Positions 42,445-55,100 of a stretch of DNA of 64,000 bases are shown in pieces (positions within the stretch are counted from its first letter, which is position 1; every line of letters begins with the position of its first letter). The notes beneath the pieces were generated by a model, which was given only the letters and a program-made list of their open reading frames with translations, did not search any database and was not told the DNA's origin. Source of the stretch: Pegea sp. RAD2-039 (Eukaryota; Chordata; Thaliacea; Salpida; Salpidae); the NCBI GenBank assembly GCA_034620365.1, contig JAQGEQ010000126.1:1-64000 (forward strand), read 5' to 3'. The position numbers were made by a program, and so were the translations under genes.

Positions 42445-42840
42445 TTTTTGGCCTGCTTCGGCCGAGAACGGTCATGCGTATATATGCCATGGCAGTAATT
42501 ATAAAGTAACGGTTGTTGACCATGCAGCAGGATTTTACTTTCTGTCACTATTTTCAGTGTCTTTCTGATAGCTCCTGTCCCTCTGCATAACCTGACTGGT
42601 GTAGAGAGTAAAAACCTGCTGCATGGTCCACAATTACCTACAGGGGCTTCAAGTTTAGCTTTGAATTTGAAGTTTTGCGTCTCCTAGAAATGCTGTCATT
42701 AAGCATACTACTCAAAGGGCACTTCTACCCTGGTTTTTATGAACTCTTCCTTGTCGCCAATATGTGTTCTGCTAGGTTCAAACCCGAAACCTCCCGCTTA
42801 GTTGACAGTTATGGTAACGGTTACATCACACAGATGTAGA
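42445..42840 (-). mobile_element. tRNA-derived SINE with internal foldback
   Basis: Read on the minus strand, the element begins with a tRNA-like head. A box A-like word (TGATGTAACCG, about 42818-42829) and a box B-like word (GGGTTTGAACC, 42775-42785) lie about 40 bases apart, with an anticodon-arm-like AACTAAGCGGGAGG between them. The body contains inverted arms at 42518-42544 and 42603-42628 (GACCATGCAGCAGG and its complement) and ends with a GGCCGAAGCAGGCC hairpin (42450-42463) followed by an AT-rich tail. A related body lies at 37040-37375. A real tRNA is unlikely because the acceptor stem does not pair. Confidence 0.65.
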
Positions 42841-43439
42841 AGTTCGTTTATAAGTTTTGTCGTTTTATTTGTACTTCAATTTCTAATAGAATCATAAGTT
42901 GATAGTACTGTGGTTAAAAAATTTAATAATTCCTGTTTTGAACCTTCTAAGAAGTAGCTCAAATCTTTTCGTTATCTTTTTAGATTCTGATTCCGAAGCT
43001 TTTTTATATATAGTAGGATGTGGTATTAGTGGAGTTAGCTGGTAGTTAGTAACATTTCAATTACTTCCTTAAAAATAGCATGTACTTTTTGCCTACTTTC
43101 GCTGTTTGATATCACCCGTGAAACTATGCATCGCACCCTAACCAAATCTTTACTGCCATTAATAATTTCCTATCTTTTATACTTTTTTGTTTCTAATAAC
43201 TGTTCGTGAAGCACCATCGTATTCGCCTTTAATCGCTGTATTTGCATAAACCTGTCAGTCTACGTCACTTGGATGGTGACTGACAATCAGGTTCTCTTTC
43301 TTTCTGAAAGAAAAAAAAGCGAGGATAATACTGAAGATACATATATATAACAGAAAAAGATATAACTTATGGTATTTAAGTAGTCTCTATACAGTATAGC
43401 AGTGAATAATTATAGAAGGAAAAAGAATCAAAGTTTAGA

Positions 43440-43960
43440 AATAATAATGTTGGCAATACTATAACGGTTCAACTTTTACTGGAACAACACGAGTGATTTT
43501 GACATGACGATGTCTGATGGCAGCTGGTTCCATGTACTAATTATGCGGTATGAGAAAAAAATCGGTCTGATTATTGTACCAGGTGATATGGGCTTCTTAA
43601 GATGTAATGTGTGTCGTCTGAGTTGATATACCTTGAAGGAAGGACTAAAGGAAAATAAATCATCAAATTTGAAGGTCAATTAAATTGTGGATAATTTTAA
43701 AAATAAGAATTAAGTCGTATTTAATCCGCCGAATTTCCAAAGTATCTAAATTTAAGAAGCTGCGAAGATGTTTATAACTTTCGTATTTAATATTAAGTCT
43801 CTCTAATCTGATGCATACTAATCTCGTAAATGTTGCCTGAACAAATTGATTTGTTGATATCACTAACTTGATATAGCATCCATGTACTGACATTGTACTC
43901 AAGAATTGGGGACGTACAATTCATAATAATTTGAAGGGGTTGATAAAAAGTATGGGTTCT
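43440..43960 (-). mobile_element. LINE 3' segment (minus strand part of a split insertion)
   Basis: Minus-strand frame encodes the reverse-transcriptase C-terminal block (LRRHTLHLKKPIS, FFSYRIISTWNQLPSDIV) of the main LINE family. Broken near 43670, so inactive. Confidence 0.75.
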
Positions 43961-43989
43961 TAAAATTAAAAGTCTTTACAATAAGTTAA

Positions 43990-44420
43990 ATAAGTTTGAT
44001 TTGCGTTGTGACAGACTGTATGATAGAGGCGGCGGTGTTTGGGTAGTTTACAAAACATCGCTTGCACCCATGATCTCTAGAATTCAGATAGATCCCATTA
44101 ATTGTCCAGGATTTTAAATTATTGCTTTCGATTTTCATTACTCAAAGTTCAAATTTTCTCATTTCTAAGGTACCTACCTACCACCCCCTAAAACTAATGA
44201 TGAGGTTACTATTAAGGCCTTTTTGAAGGTTTTGAAGAGTGTTGTGTGTCCTGAGCTGTATATATCTTTTTTAATTTAAGGGGTTTTTAATTTTATTAAA
44301 GCTAATTGAAATAACCCGAGTTCATCATTTATGGGAAAATCGTTTAACTTGGACAGCGACAATCCTAATTCAACCTTTCTAAGTCATGCCTTTGTAAGCT
44401 TCCTCGATGCCAATCACCTA
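43990..44420 (+). mobile_element. LINE endonuclease-domain segment (plus strand part of a split insertion)
   Basis: Plus-strand frame reads DRLYD-like then RGGGVWVVYKTSLAPMISRI, then YLPPPKTNDEVTIKAFLKVL, typical of the apurinic endonuclease domain that lies upstream of the reverse transcriptase in LINE ORF2. It has a few stops. It abuts the minus-strand 3' segment head-to-head. Confidence 0.65.
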
Positions 44421-46140
44421 TCTTAAATGGTTGCTTTTTTAACCCAATTACTGGTAATATTTTTAATCTTTTCATCACACCAAACCCTCAGAACATTGTC
44501 TATATCCATCAAAAAGAACCTTTTGCTCTAATATACGATGACAAAATAATTGAATTCAAACTTCATTAATTTTTTTCTTATTGTCGTGTAACAGTAAAGT
44601 ATTTTGCCGCTGACGTAAATGTGTTAAATCTCATTCTCATATAGGCCATCGTCATTCGTTAATAGACTGATTATAGGTAGCGCGTATCGTTAGTATCTTT
44701 GTTGTTAGTCGCCTCAATAAAAATATTACAAAATTAAAAGTTGAAATTTTAAGCTATAAAAAATTATTCAAAAATTATTTACAATTAGTTTTTTTTCAGA
44801 AACGAAGAGTAGATTAGTAGAGTTACAAACATTACTTTACAGTAAGATTTTATAAAATGAATAAACAATAAAAACAATCATATTTGGATTTTTACCTTAA
44901 AATAATACTTATGTAATAAAATTTGGTTATTCTTGGTTACGCTAGGTAGTGTAACAAGACACAACATCTAATTTTAAACCAACTACGTTATTTAGTTAAG
45001 AACAAGACATTTAAAATGAAGGAAACGGTGTTATTTGATAATTTCGTCAATAAGTGTAATCTAAATTATTTAAAGTAGAAAACAGACTAACTTTGTTCAT
45101 AAGGGTTTTCTAAAGATGAATATTATAAACTAACAAAGCTCAAAAGATATTAGTGGTGTAAAACAAAAGCTATTTTTCTAGGTCAGCCCAATATAATTGT
45201 TAGTAGTAAGTGGTTGGTGATCGACCGCTTTTCAGTCTTCATCCCTTTTTAAACAACAAAACGTTTTCACATACTACTGAAAAATTGAAATTTTCAACCT
45301 GGTTCAAATAGTTAACATATAACCGTCAACAAAGTTTTATTAATACCGATTAAAGGCTTTCAATTTAATAAGAGATTGTCTTTTATACTTTATCTAGCAA
45401 AAACAATAAAACGTTTTGATGAAAATAATAATCATTTTAGTCTGATATGAAACTATCTTTTTAATAATCGATTAATGTTTCTGATAAATTTAATCAATTA
45501 GAATAAAAGCCAACAAATATATTTTTTACTAATTTTGTAGGCTGATAGGAAACCTGAAACTTTGGTGATGCTTCCTAAAATATTTAGCTTCTATTTGTGT
45601 GTTACAAATTTTGGAAATAATTTACTTCCAACAATTATTGAAATGCTTTAGCGGTCCAATTACCGCATGGTCGGTTTAAATTTAAAAATAACTTTTTTGT
45701 ATTTCAAGTGATATGTTTACAGAACATAATAAGCTTCCATATGACATTTTGTGGAATTTTATATTCAATTCTGAAGTAAGAGAACTTCAAAGTAGAGAAC
45801 AGTATGTTAAGGAGTAATTGAATTCTTTAATTGGGGGTTAAGAAGTTAATATGGAAAGAGATATTTAAAAAGGCAGTATATTGGAAATAGAAGTTATGTC
45901 CCGATAAAAGCATCATTATCTGCAAAGTTGACGATCTTCGATGATTTAAACGTTCTCTACATAAAAAAAGAATTATACCTTTAGTTATAAAATTAGAAAT
46001 ACGAAGTTATGAATTGTATATTAGAAGAATAATTAGCTAATAACGAAAAATCAGTCAATCAAACTTTTGGTCTAACACTATGTACTGATACGAAGATACA
46101 AAATTAAGAAGAAATAAGTACTGATAGCAGAAATATCAGT
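44421..46140. other. Intergenic region downstream of receptor A
   Basis: The first few hundred bases may continue the degenerate LINE. The rest is AT-rich without recognisable features. Confidence 0.35.
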
Positions 46141-46146
46141 TTTATT
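46141..46146 (-). promoter_or_regulatory. Poly(A) signal AATAAA of receptor A (minus strand)
   Basis: Hexamer 38 bases after the predicted stop codon at 46184-46186; it supports the choice of the last exon. Confidence 0.6.
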
Positions 46147-46183
46147 TAATGAAAATAAATCAAACAAAGAAACAACGACTTAA

Positions 46184-49100
46184 TCAGATTTTTTCAAATC
46201 TACAAACACTCTCAACTAAAAAATGTTTTATCAATTAAAGATTGATGTTTGCACCAATTTGGTCAGTTTTTAAATTGACATTTTTTAAAGTTTATTTCTA
46301 CTAACAAAGTATGCATTAATTTAATCTTACTTTTTCTAGTTTTATCAACTGCTGTATATGACTGTGAGTTATCATCATCCTTTGCAATCTCTAAAACCAT
46401 TTTTGAATCATTTAATTTTCAAAAATAATTTAAACACAAACGAGAAAAATAGAAATAGTAAGAGTGACAATAAATCCAATCTGACCTTTCACAGAAATGG
46501 TATTGACTTTGTTGACTGTTGCATAAGTTTGATCTGTGGAGTTATCTTTAAAAAAATTAGTAAAAATTGTCTTTACATCAGTGAAATTTGTTAATTACAC
46601 AAAAAGTAGCAGCTTAACTCATAATTTAAGAAAATAAGTAAGACTTAACAACTTAAGACAAAGAAAAGCTGTAATATAATAAACTAAAAAACAATTTTCA
46701 TACAATAAATAAATTTTGTACTATAAAGACTAAATTATATATTTAACTGCTGCATATCTACCGATAGAACATAAAAAGGAAATTAAAGAAGTGAATTGAA
46801 ATGAATAGTTGAAATGACCTTGTTGGATATTCTATTCTTAATTAACTGAATGATGTTTCTAACCCGATGATAAAATTTAAGCTTAAAAAGTATAATAGTA
46901 TTTTTATTAAAAAGCCAATAAGCATTAATTAAACAAAATTGAATAGTAAATAACTTACAGAAATTAAATAAGAATCATTTGGGTAATGTTTAATGGATTA
47001 TTATTTAATGTCTTACCAATTTTTTTAGGCTTATCAATCACGGCATATTCACATTCAACATCTTGATCTGAAAAGTAAGTGATTTAGAATAAGAAGAAAA
47101 TTTAATTAAAATATTCATCACTTTTGATACTTAAAAAAATGAATTACTTTCCTTCGCAAATAAAAAGTATTTTATTCATCAATTTTATTTAAATACAGAA
47201 ATTTTAATGGCAAAAATGTTATTAAAAAAATTCATTCTTAATTTTAACAAATAAAACTGAACATTTATGATTTATAATGACAAAAATTTGAGTAGATAAA
47301 AACTCATTTAAGGTCATATTTAAGAAACCAATGCCTTACTTTTAGGTTTATCAATTACAGCATATTCACATTCAGCGGCCTTATCTGAAAAGTAAGTGAT
47401 TATATGGTGAGGTTTAGAAAGAAAATCTAGATAAACTTGACAACGAAATAAAACAGAGCCTTTTTGATTTGTATAAAAAAATCTGATTTCTCTAATTGTT
47501 CTTCACCTAAAATTATGAGTTATTTTTAAGAAAATCTCTTAAAACTCAACATCAAATGACTATCAAATGATGTTTACTTTCTAAACAGCTTTGCCCAAAT
47601 AAGATATTATTCTTTATAATCATAGAATTTAGTTGTTACTGATTAAAAAATAAAAACTTAGTTGAAAATTGACTGATAAGACATCCAATATATTTTTATA
47701 TACTTATTGGTTGTTTATTTTCTTTCTTTTTTTCTTTTGCTGGAATATTTTGATCTTTTCTTTTCTTTTTTACTGAAACAAAATTTAATATTTAGTGGGT
47801 AGTAAATTACAACATCTTTACACTGCTTAGTTTCTAACAGTAAATATTCTATTAAAAAGTGTTATTAGAACTTTACAAAACCAGCGAGTATCTTAACAAT
47901 TTTATCACTTATTTCATAAATAAAAAATAAAAACTTGCAATGAAATTTTATTCTAATTGGCGAAATATGCAATAATCAGATCTTAACATTAAATATTTGA
48001 AAATAAATGTTAAAAACTATAATTATTCTAGTTTTTTTGTATTAAATAAGCGTTCTTTTAAACATAAACTCCTTTTTTTGTGTGAGTAATTGGATTAAAT
48101 ATAATAAAAGATACTTTTACGAGGCTTATCAACTACTTCATAAGCTGCTTCTGCTGTTTCCATATCTTTTTCTTTATATAAATACATCATGAATAAATAC
48201 AAGGGAAAAGTTCTTTGATCTTTCAAACCTTTTAAACTTGAAGCATATAATGGATTTGCCTTTTCCTCAAATGTTGTAACTGTGAAAGACAAACTCAAAT
48301 TTCAATTTTGAAACGGAAGTGTTTAATAACAAATTCAAACTGAAGCTGTATGAAAGATGAGTTTATTTTTGTAGTTAGTTTCTTTGTTCAAAAAAATTAA
48401 ATTAGTTTTGATTTAAAATAAAGAAACGTTTTATACATAAAAGTTCTTAAAAATACGGAAGTTTATGTTTAATAGATTATTATTTAATATCTTACTTTTA
48501 GGCTTATCAATCACAGCATATTCACATTCAACATCTTGATCTGAAAATGAATTATTTATTTGCTGATGATTAAGATTTAAACAGTTTGACAAAAACTATT
48601 TTGAATTTAGAAATAAAAATGAAATAAAACCTTTTCGATTAGTATCATACAAAGGATTTGATTTTTCTGATAATTCATCACCTAAAAATATGAGTTACTT
48701 TTTAAGAAATCTCTCAAAATGATGTCATCAAATGATATTTACTTTTTAAAGATCTCTGTCCAAATAAGCGATTATTTTTCTCCTCTTCAATTGTTTTTTC
48801 TAAGAAGTAATTTATTGTAGTGATGCTTTCATAAAATGAACTTCTTACGGATTTTAAAGAGTAAAAAGTCATTTGCAGATTTAAACTTAAAGTTTGTAAA
48901 TTTTGCTACAATAATTTTTCTTTATTCATCAGTTAAATAACTTCAAATGTATTTTCTATTTACTTAATTCTTTTTTCTTTTCTTCTTTTTTAACTTCAGT
49001 TGAACATTTTTGAACTTTTTTTTTCTTCTTGTCTGCAATAGATTCGAATTTACGATCAGATTTTTGAATTACCAAATAAGATTAAAAATTTTTTTATGTA

Positions 49101-52100
49101 TAAAAGTTGATCATTTAGTATCAAGTTTTAACCTAATTAACAAAATATTACTGAGATGATTCACAAATATTTATTTATATACTAATAATGTTTACTTAAC
49201 ATTAAAATGCTTTGTTAGATAAAATTGTTTTGTAATTTTGACAACAAATTCTAAAACCTTTTGGTTAATATTTTATAATTTTATTTATTTATCTAACGCA
49301 TGGCTGTGAGTTATAAATTCAATAGTTCTTATAACAAACTTTTTTACAGCTGATTATCTAATAATAATTATCTAATTATATCAATAAGTTTTGAACAATT
49401 TTACAGAAACTTTAAACATCAAATCGATATCTAATAGTATAAATATTTGAAAATAAATGTTAAAAACTATAATTATTCTAGTTTTTTGTATTAAATAAAC
49501 GTTCTTTTAAACATAAACTCCTTTTTTTGTGTGAGTAATTGAATCAAATATAACAAAAGATACTTTTACGAGGCTTATCAACTACTTCATAAGCTGCTTC
49601 TGCTGTTTCCATATCTTTTTCTTTATATAAATACATCATGAATAAATACAAGGGAAAAGTTCTTTGATCTTTCAAACCTTTTAAACTTGAAGCATATAAT
49701 GGATTTGCCTTTTCCTCAAATGTTGTAACTGTGAAAGACAAACTCAAATTTCAATTTTGAAACGGAAGTGTTTAATAACAAATTCAAACTGAAGCTGTAT
49801 GAAAGATGAGTTTATTTTTGTAGTTAGTTTCTTTGTTCAAAAAATTTAAATTAGTTTTGATTTAAAATAAAGAAACGTTTTATACATAAAAGTTCTTAAA
49901 AATACGGAAGTTTATGTTTAATAGATTATTATTTAATATCTTACTTTTAGGCTTATCAATCACAGCATATTCACATTCAACATCTTGATCTGAAAAGTAA
50001 TGATGGTTATTAAAATATTTTACACTATTGAATGTACAACAAAAAGTTAGACAAATATATTTATGTTTTAAAACTTTGAACAGAATCAAACTGAAAGTTG
50101 TTGAAAGTTTCAATAAAGTTTGAAATATGAAAACCAACACCAAGTTAATTTTCTATTTACCTATCTGCTTTTTATCTTCTATCTTTTTTTCCTTTGCTGG
50201 AATATTTTGATTTTTTTCTTTCTTTTTGACTGCAATAAAATTGAATATGTGGATAGATAATAAACTTGAAAACGAATAATTTTCAATGTAAAGTAAAAAT
50301 TAATTTCAACCAAAACACAAAATTAAAATATTAACAAATGAACCTCTGAAACTGAAATAGGTTGCTTCATTAGTCAAACAATTAATTCTTCTTCAACAAA
50401 TTATTTTTTAAGTTTTTCTTTTTCAATGTTGTTTATTTAGGATAGTTGCTTTTACTAAACTATCCTAGATTTTTTCTAATGGCTTCTTATAGAATTTAGA
50501 TTAGTAAACCAATATTAAAAAAATGTTTTTGGTGTATAGATGGTTAAAAACTATAATTATTCTAGTTTTTTTTGTATTAAATAAACATTTTTTTAAACAT
50601 AAACTCCTTTTTTTTGTGTGAGTAATTGGATCAAATATAACAAAAGATACTTTTACGAGGCTTATCAACTACTTCATAAGCTGCTTCTGCTGTTTCCATA
50701 TCTTTTTCTTTATATAAATACATCATGAATAAATACAAGGGAAAAGTTCTTTGATCTTTCAAACCTTTTAAACTTGAAGCATATAATGGATTTGCCTTTT
50801 CCTCAAATGTTGTAACTGTGAAAGACAAACTCAAATTTCAATTTTGAAACGGAAGTGTCAAATATATCAAAAAATAATTTTTCTTTTAAATACCGTAAAA
50901 ACTTTTTGTCTATTAGACATACTAATGAATAACTAACCACAAATTTGAAAGTAGTTTCAGATAATGATAATATTATATTAACGTATAACTCTAAAAACTT
51001 AGAATAAAGCACAAATACTTGCTTTACTACAATAATTAACTTGAGCCAGAAACAATAAATAGATAATATTATTCTTAAACAAATTATAATGATAAATATG
51101 AACCTTTAAAAGAGCTTTCATCGTACATGGGGTTTGTTTTTTCCTGTAATGATTCACCTAAAATAAGTTGCAAACTCATAGTAATAAAATATAAGCAATT
51201 TAAAATATATTAAATTAGTTTAAAAATTAATTAAACATAGAAAGAATTTGATTAATAATTCTGATTAATTTTTCCATTTAGATAATCTAGTTAACTTGAA
51301 AATTAGATTAAATGTTACTTTGCGTTTAGAGATTTCTAGAAATTCTACTGATAATCGATTTATTAATATAAAAACAAAAATATTAAAAAATCATTTTCTA
51401 TTTATTAATAATAAATAATTAATAAATAATAATTTATAAGAATTGTAAGAAACCTATAGATAATTTTGCTCGTTATATTTACAACATAATAAAATGATAA
51501 TTTAATAAAGCTTATAAAAGTTCTACAGCCAGAAGGCGTGGAATTCTTGTAAGCTGCGTTATGCTAAAACTATTCCAGAAATTGCTACCTTGATATCCAT
51601 CTCCATTTAAAAGATTATTCTCAGCAATTTTTTCTCCTAAATTTTATAAATGAAATTATCTTTTTATTAAATTAAATCTTGAAAAATAAAAACTATTTTG
51701 GTTATCCAATAAAATTGAACAAAATCTCTGGTGGTAGAATAAACTAAAAATTTTGCAATTACTTGAACGAAAAGGACATTTCTTCTTTTTCCATGCGTAC
51801 ACCAGATAAATACTAAGAAGTAATAACAATCCACCAATCACAGCTGATATTATAATTACAGAACAATCTTTAACTGGTAGAAGAGTTACAACCAAAGTGC
51901 TTGTTGAAAATGTTGTTGAACTGATATTAAGTGTGGATGGTTGCAGCTTTAAATAAATAATATTTTAACTTTCTTGTTTCAACAAAGAAATGAAATAAAT
52001 TATTTCACTTTATGTTTTTTATACTTTGCTACTTTTGTTAAAAATGTATTTTTTGCAAAGATAATAGATTAATTGCAAAAAACTACGAATATTTCCTATA

Positions 52101-55100
52101 TTCAGTACTTTAAACTGAACTACATTAGTTCATAAAAGTAGCTCTTGAAAAATAGGACTTTTCCCCAACAAATATATCGCTTGCTAGTCGAAGAAGCCAA
52201 CAACATTCAAAATAAGTTGGAAGTAGCCTGATGGTAATGAAGAAGCTGGCGAATCTTAAACCTTAGTTTGTTGAGCGAGCAGGTGTTTACTAAACGAGCT
52301 TTTCATAGATTGGTACTTGGTTTTGTTTACAGCGAAGCTTTACAGATAAACATGTAAAAGTTGAATCAGCTTTCATTTGATTAAAGTTTTTTAAAGTTGT
52401 TTTGCTAGAAGGAAACCATAAAAATATAAAATGAACTAGTAAATGAAATACATTTTAAAAGTTGATCTCTAAAAATATCAGAAAAATTAGTTTTCAAGAA
52501 AATGCTGGTTTAACTCAAGTCAAGTTGAACTTGATTTGATGAAGCATTTTATAGGTCTAAAGCGAGATACTAAAAAGAAAAATATCTTATACTTAGATAA
52601 AAAAGATTAATTTTTACCAATCAAAGTCTATCAAAGATATTTGGCGAAAATAATTTCAAAACTTTTTATTTTTTGTTGAAATAATTTGATTGGCAAAAAT
52701 ACCTATCAAAAATCAATCTAAATTAGTTTCTAAATATTCGAAAAACTTTTCGTTTTTACTAAAACCGACAGATTGGTTGTGTTTCTAGATTTTGCAACTA
52801 TTCAAAATTTCAAACAGTTTTTACTTATTTAAATATCATTTGTAGTTACCATTAAATCAATAAAAAGTGAATCTAAACACAATTCCGGTGATTTCACTTC
52901 AATCCTAATAACATCTCCCTCTTTGAAAGTCTAGGAATTTGAAATAAGTTATTTCTGTATCAAAAAACTTAACGTCTAACGTGTGTAAATGAAATTCGTA
53001 ATCTACCGTTTAGGGAAATTAACTTTTAAAGTTTCTTTGAGAGTCAAAAAGTGTTTAAACTTAAATTTTGTCACATAATAAAGAAAACATTGAATGCATG
53101 ATATATTTTTGAACAAAGTAAATAAAAATTCACAAAATTAAGTTACAAAAATACTTTTGTAATTTGTTGTATCTCAAGATTAAAAATTTTTCAAAAGAAC
53201 TGAATAAAATTATTACTATTTAAAATACAAATTCTATTCACCTTTAAAACATTATTTACCTCATGAAAGCAAACCTTATAAACTTGTAAGTCTCCATTAG
53301 TATCGTTATTACTTACATTACGTATCGTATCACGTATTACATCTCGATTAGTACCATTACGTATCGTAATAACGTCTGACAGTGCTAAAAATAAACATTT
53401 TGACAACAAAAAATATGTTTCAAGGAAAGCAGACGAAAAAACCAAAAACTTATTAGTACACGCTTTTATAACTTTAACAAAAATCCGCTACTAATTCTTA
53501 CTTTGATTTACTAATTGAGGTATTTCAGCACTAGGACTGGAATAAAACTTAATATTGCAACATTTTTCCTTCTCAAAACAAGGAACAACACAAGATTGAT
53601 TCACACTTCCATAAGGTGGATCTGTTTAGAAAAAAAGAGTTAACTTTAAAAATAATGCAGCAATCAAATTGAACTTTTAGCTTTCATAAACTTACTAACA
53701 TTGAATTGTTAATGATTTCCAATCTGAACTGAACTTTCTGCTCTGATTTTTATAGTTATAACTTATCTCACACTGAACTTTGAAATATTCCCTTTCGTCA
53801 AAAGTGAAAGTTTTTCTTAGAGTTTTATTCTACAAAAAGATGACAAAAATAAATGAACATATATATTTTTTGTTACTCAGAAACAAACTTACTTTAAAAT
53901 TGAAGTTTATTATAACAATTCATTGAACGATTTTAAATATAAATGTTAAAAATATAAAGCCTCTTACTGATTTGACAGAAAGTGTTGATTGGTTTTTATG
54001 CATGAAAATAAACTTTATGATAGTGATCTTTGGAAACCCCTCAATGAAGTCACATGTTAGGTTCAGAGTTTCATTGACTTTCAAAACCAAATTTCCTCCA
54101 ACAGAGACATTTTGAGAATCTTAAAAAATTAAAGTTTACAAGTTTTAGAATTTCTAAATTGCAATTTCTGTGATTTTATCAGAGCAAAATAAAAACAATT
54201 TAGATTACTTTTGCTTTCACATTTTAGTTTTATTACTATTGTTTTAATCAATTATTATTCTAATAAAAAATATTTAACTAATGTCTTCTACTTTTTAGAA
54301 TCAATTTACCTTTCCAACACTTATAGTTTTCTAACTTATTCCATGTAGCATTTTCTTTACAAGTAACAGAGATAGATTGGTTTTCACTAAGATGTCCAGA
54401 AGTATACAGCATTCCAGATGTACAAGACGCGGTTCCATTACCTCCATAGCTTCTTTTATCATAAGTTATTTTAAATTCGTCATTAGGATAATTCCCATTC
54501 TCGGAACAGTCTAAAAAACATCCAATTAAATCCTACAGAGTTATTTTAACAAATTAAAAGAAGTGATTTGAAAATGATGTAATATTTTTGCTTTTAAATA
54601 TTTTATGAAATTTTCTTTAATTAGTTAAATTTTGAAATTTATTTATTACCATAAATGCGAAGGAAGGTGCCTGAAGATAAATTAATTTAATATAAATTAC
54701 ATAAAAATATTTGCATAAAACAGTTATGTGATAAGTTAATGGAAAAGTATGAAATTTGATTAAATGTTACAAATATTTGAAACAGCAATTGCGTCAACTG
54801 AGTCATCATGGACTTAAAACTTAAATTATTCATAATTTGTTAGATTATTGCAATTTAATTCAGAATAGATTATGAAGTTAGTTACTTTTGACGCGAATGT
54901 TTTCTACTTGACACTTTTCTTTGCGACAATTCAAATAAATTGAAAAGTTGTCGAAGCTTTCATTGAGATTTGTTCGTGGTGAAGATGAGAAGGTGAGATT
55001 ATCACCAGAATGTTTATATAGGAGAGTTTGGAAGTATTCTCTAAATTGCGGTGTCTGACCGTTGAAGAGCTCAAAAGTTTCGTTTTTATTTCCAATTTTA

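Noticed and set aside
42765-42840. A functional tRNA gene
   Set aside because: Box A/B-like words are present but the acceptor stem does not pair and the sequence runs into a repeat body, so a SINE head fits better.
46358-46594. 78-codon plus-strand frame
   Set aside because: It is antisense to the YATV and YTAV tail exons of receptor A, whose frames and splice sites are supported by phase.
47704-50229. Lysine-rich stretches as mere A-tract noise
   Set aside because: Three copies (50161-50229, 48964-49032, 47704-47772) all have exactly 69 bases, good splice sites and phase 1-1, so they were kept as exons.
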